DNA of 43,541 nucleotides from an uncultured Bacillota bacterium (GTDB taxonomy: Bacteria > Bacillota_I > Bacilli_A > RF39 > UBA660), in contig CAOJZV010000010.1 of assembly GCA_948466255.1 (NCBI GenBank), positions 1 to 43,541 on the forward strand, given 5' to 3'. Shown here one piece after another: positions 42,581 through 43,541 of the stretch. Both the position numbers and the translations under genes were made by a program. The notes under the pieces are model-generated. The model searched no databases. It was not told the DNA's origin and saw only the letters and a list, made by a program, of their open reading frames with translations. Position 1 is the stretch's first letter, and every line of letters starts with the position of its first letter.

Positions 42581-42583
42581 ATT

Positions 42584-42949
42584 TTATGCACATACTTCTC
42601 CATATTCATAATCATATTGTTTATAGTCTGGATCATATGTTATTTTTACGCAACCTGTCATTTCACTATTATCTCTTGGATCAAGTGTTTCTTGGTTACT
42701 AGTTAAATATCCATTTTGTTTTAAAAATGAAATGGATTTATATATTGTAGTTTCTTTGCTTAACTGTGCAGAATTATCAGTTGCCCATCTTTTAGCCGCA
42801 TATTCAATAGTTCTTACTTGTTCTTTATACGTATTTTCTCTTGATTCTTTAATTGAATCTTGAATAAATGGAAATGCGATTGCGGCAACTATTGCAAGAA
42901 GTGCAACTACTGCAAGTAATTCTACTAAAGTAAATCCTTTTTGTTTCAT
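42584..42949 (-). CDS. Type IV prepilin-like protein
   Basis: 121 residues from the ATG at 42949, behind AGGTGA. MKQKGFTLVELLAVVALLAI has the cleavage motif and a hydrophobic helix. The C-terminal domain has SKETTIYKSISFLKQNGYL and two cysteines (TGCVKI, GEVCA). It stands between a GT2 gene and the fourth TasA-like gene. Like the other three prepilins in the window, it has no assembly gene next to it. Confidence 0.85.
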   Translation of the reverse strand: MKQKGFTLVELLAVVALLAIVAAIAFPFIQDSIKESRENTYKEQVRTIEYAAKRWATDNSAQLSKETTIYKSISFLKQNGYLTSNQETLDPRDNSEMTGCVKITYDPDYKQYDYEYGEVCA

Positions 42950-43034
42950 ATTCTTCACCTATTTTAATTATACATATCAATTTGTTTTATTGTCAAGAAA
43001 AACAAATTATAATTGTTTAAAAATATGTGATAGA

Positions 43035-43541
43035 CTACTGAACACATTTTGAACTACCATCACTATTAACAATGCAAAGTGCATTGGAATCATCGGAAAC
43101 GCGAACAGCACCATTAATATAAGCCTCGACAAATTTGAATCCTCCGCCACCGCGACAATAAAAACTAGAACTTACTTCACTGCAATAACCTCCATTATCA
43201 GTAAACACAGTTTCTTGGCTTTGTATTAGAGCCTTACTTTTTTCATATTCATTTGGTTTCATACAATGTTCTGTGTCTGTCACAAAGCATACATATGATG
43301 TTGTAATTTTATTATCCACTACTTCATGTTTTAAATAATAATTTTTTTCTAACGTAGATGCTTCTGTAGTTACATCTATTTTCTCAATACTAGATCCAAT
43401 TTCCAATACATCTGTAGTCCATCTATACAATGTTCCAGTAAATAGATCAGGATCTGGTATATCTGATTCATTTCCTGTTAATTGAGCATAATTTAAAGTT
43501 ATAGAAAGTTCTGATGAGATTGGGGCTTCTACTTTTGTTTC
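43035..43541 (-). CDS. TasA/SipW-like exported protein, paralogue D, N-terminus cut by window edge
   Basis: The visible 168 codons run open to the right edge. They hold YRWTTDVLEIGSSIEKI and YVCFVTDTEHCM, nearly the same as paralogue B, then FTDNGGYC, FYC and a final SDGS-x-x-C. The last 120 nt (43041-43160) are about 41% GC by count, with CGC, GGC, TTC, GTC and TCC codons. The tail sequence between cysteines is unlike B except for the frame. The signal region lies beyond the window. Confidence 0.75.
   Translation of the reverse strand, partial: ETKVEAPISSELSITLNYAQLTGNESDIPDPDLFTGTLYRWTTDVLEIGSSIEKIDVTTEASTLEKNYYLKHEVVDNKITTSYVCFVTDTEHCMKPNEYEKSKALIQSQETVFTDNGGYCSEVSSSFYCRGGGGFKFVEAYINGAVRVSDDSNALCIVNSDGSSKCVQ

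Noticed and set aside
1-43541. Complete diversity-generating retroelement in the window
   Set aside because: No reverse transcriptase and no template copy found; only candidate target tails.

Overview
The window is AT-rich DNA (very A/T-biased third codon positions, AGGAGG or AGGTGA ribosome sites) from a low-GC Gram-positive bacterium of the Bacilli. It carries endospore genes: spo0A, sigH, an alpha/beta small acid-soluble spore protein, and a spoVID-like/ysxE-like pair. With the prepilins and the TasA/SipW-like proteins this suggests an uncultured gut Bacilli lineage near the Erysipelotrichia/RF39 groups; that placement is inference. No tRNA, rRNA, CRISPR array or transposase was seen.

Layout. 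1-8.7 kb, minus strand: rplS-lepB-(broken Fic gene)-GNAT-rbgA-mrnC-rlmB-sigH-(small ORF)-(TasA-like gene)-secE-nusG-rplK-rplA. This merges two segments that are conserved in Bacillus, with accessory genes between. 8.8-11.8 kb: a spore-coat-like cluster (spoVID-like, ysxE-like pseudokinase, degenerate polysaccharide deacetylase) and two small plus-strand genes. 11.8-13.9 kb: two tandem TasA-like paralogues. 14-18.3 kb: nrnA, ackA, a histidine phosphatase, an RDD membrane protein and a YhcG-type nuclease. 18.4-21.4 kb: tmcAL, mutM, dusB. 21.4-24.4 kb: a surface protein behind a homopolymer-spaced promoter, two prepilins and spo0A. 24.5-31.8 kb: the glycolytic genes tpiA, pgk and gap, mixed with a glycolipid glycosyltransferase, a flippase-like protein, a prepilin and a uridine-kinase-like protein. 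31.9-37.2 kb: clpP, a compact type I toxin-like locus, thiI, SASP, ezrA and rpsD. 37.2-43.5 kb: a DUF2207 protein, T-box-deoC-tyrS, GtrA plus a GT2 glycosyltransferase, a prepilin and the 3' part of a fourth TasA-like gene.

Most striking points. (1) A 13-G tract fills the spacer between near-consensus -35 and -10 boxes of a surface-protein gene (about 22.64 kb), the layout of a phase-variable promoter. (2) A 25-residue hydrophobic ORF between clpP and thiI is enclosed by about 30-nt imperfect inverted arms with convergent promoters and an antisense terminator, as in type I toxin-antitoxin loci. (3) A TasA-like family keeps its leader and N-terminus but has divergent C-terminal ends; one tail is 58% GC by hand count. 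(4) Mini-RNase III is fused to a nucleotidyltransferase-like domain. (5) DeoC carries a tail with four CxC motifs whose last codons also supply the ribosome site of tyrS. (6) A Fic gene broken by a stop codon and a frameshift lies between two identical 36-bp copies of the lepB terminator. (7) A relic of the surface-protein signal region sits just after gap.
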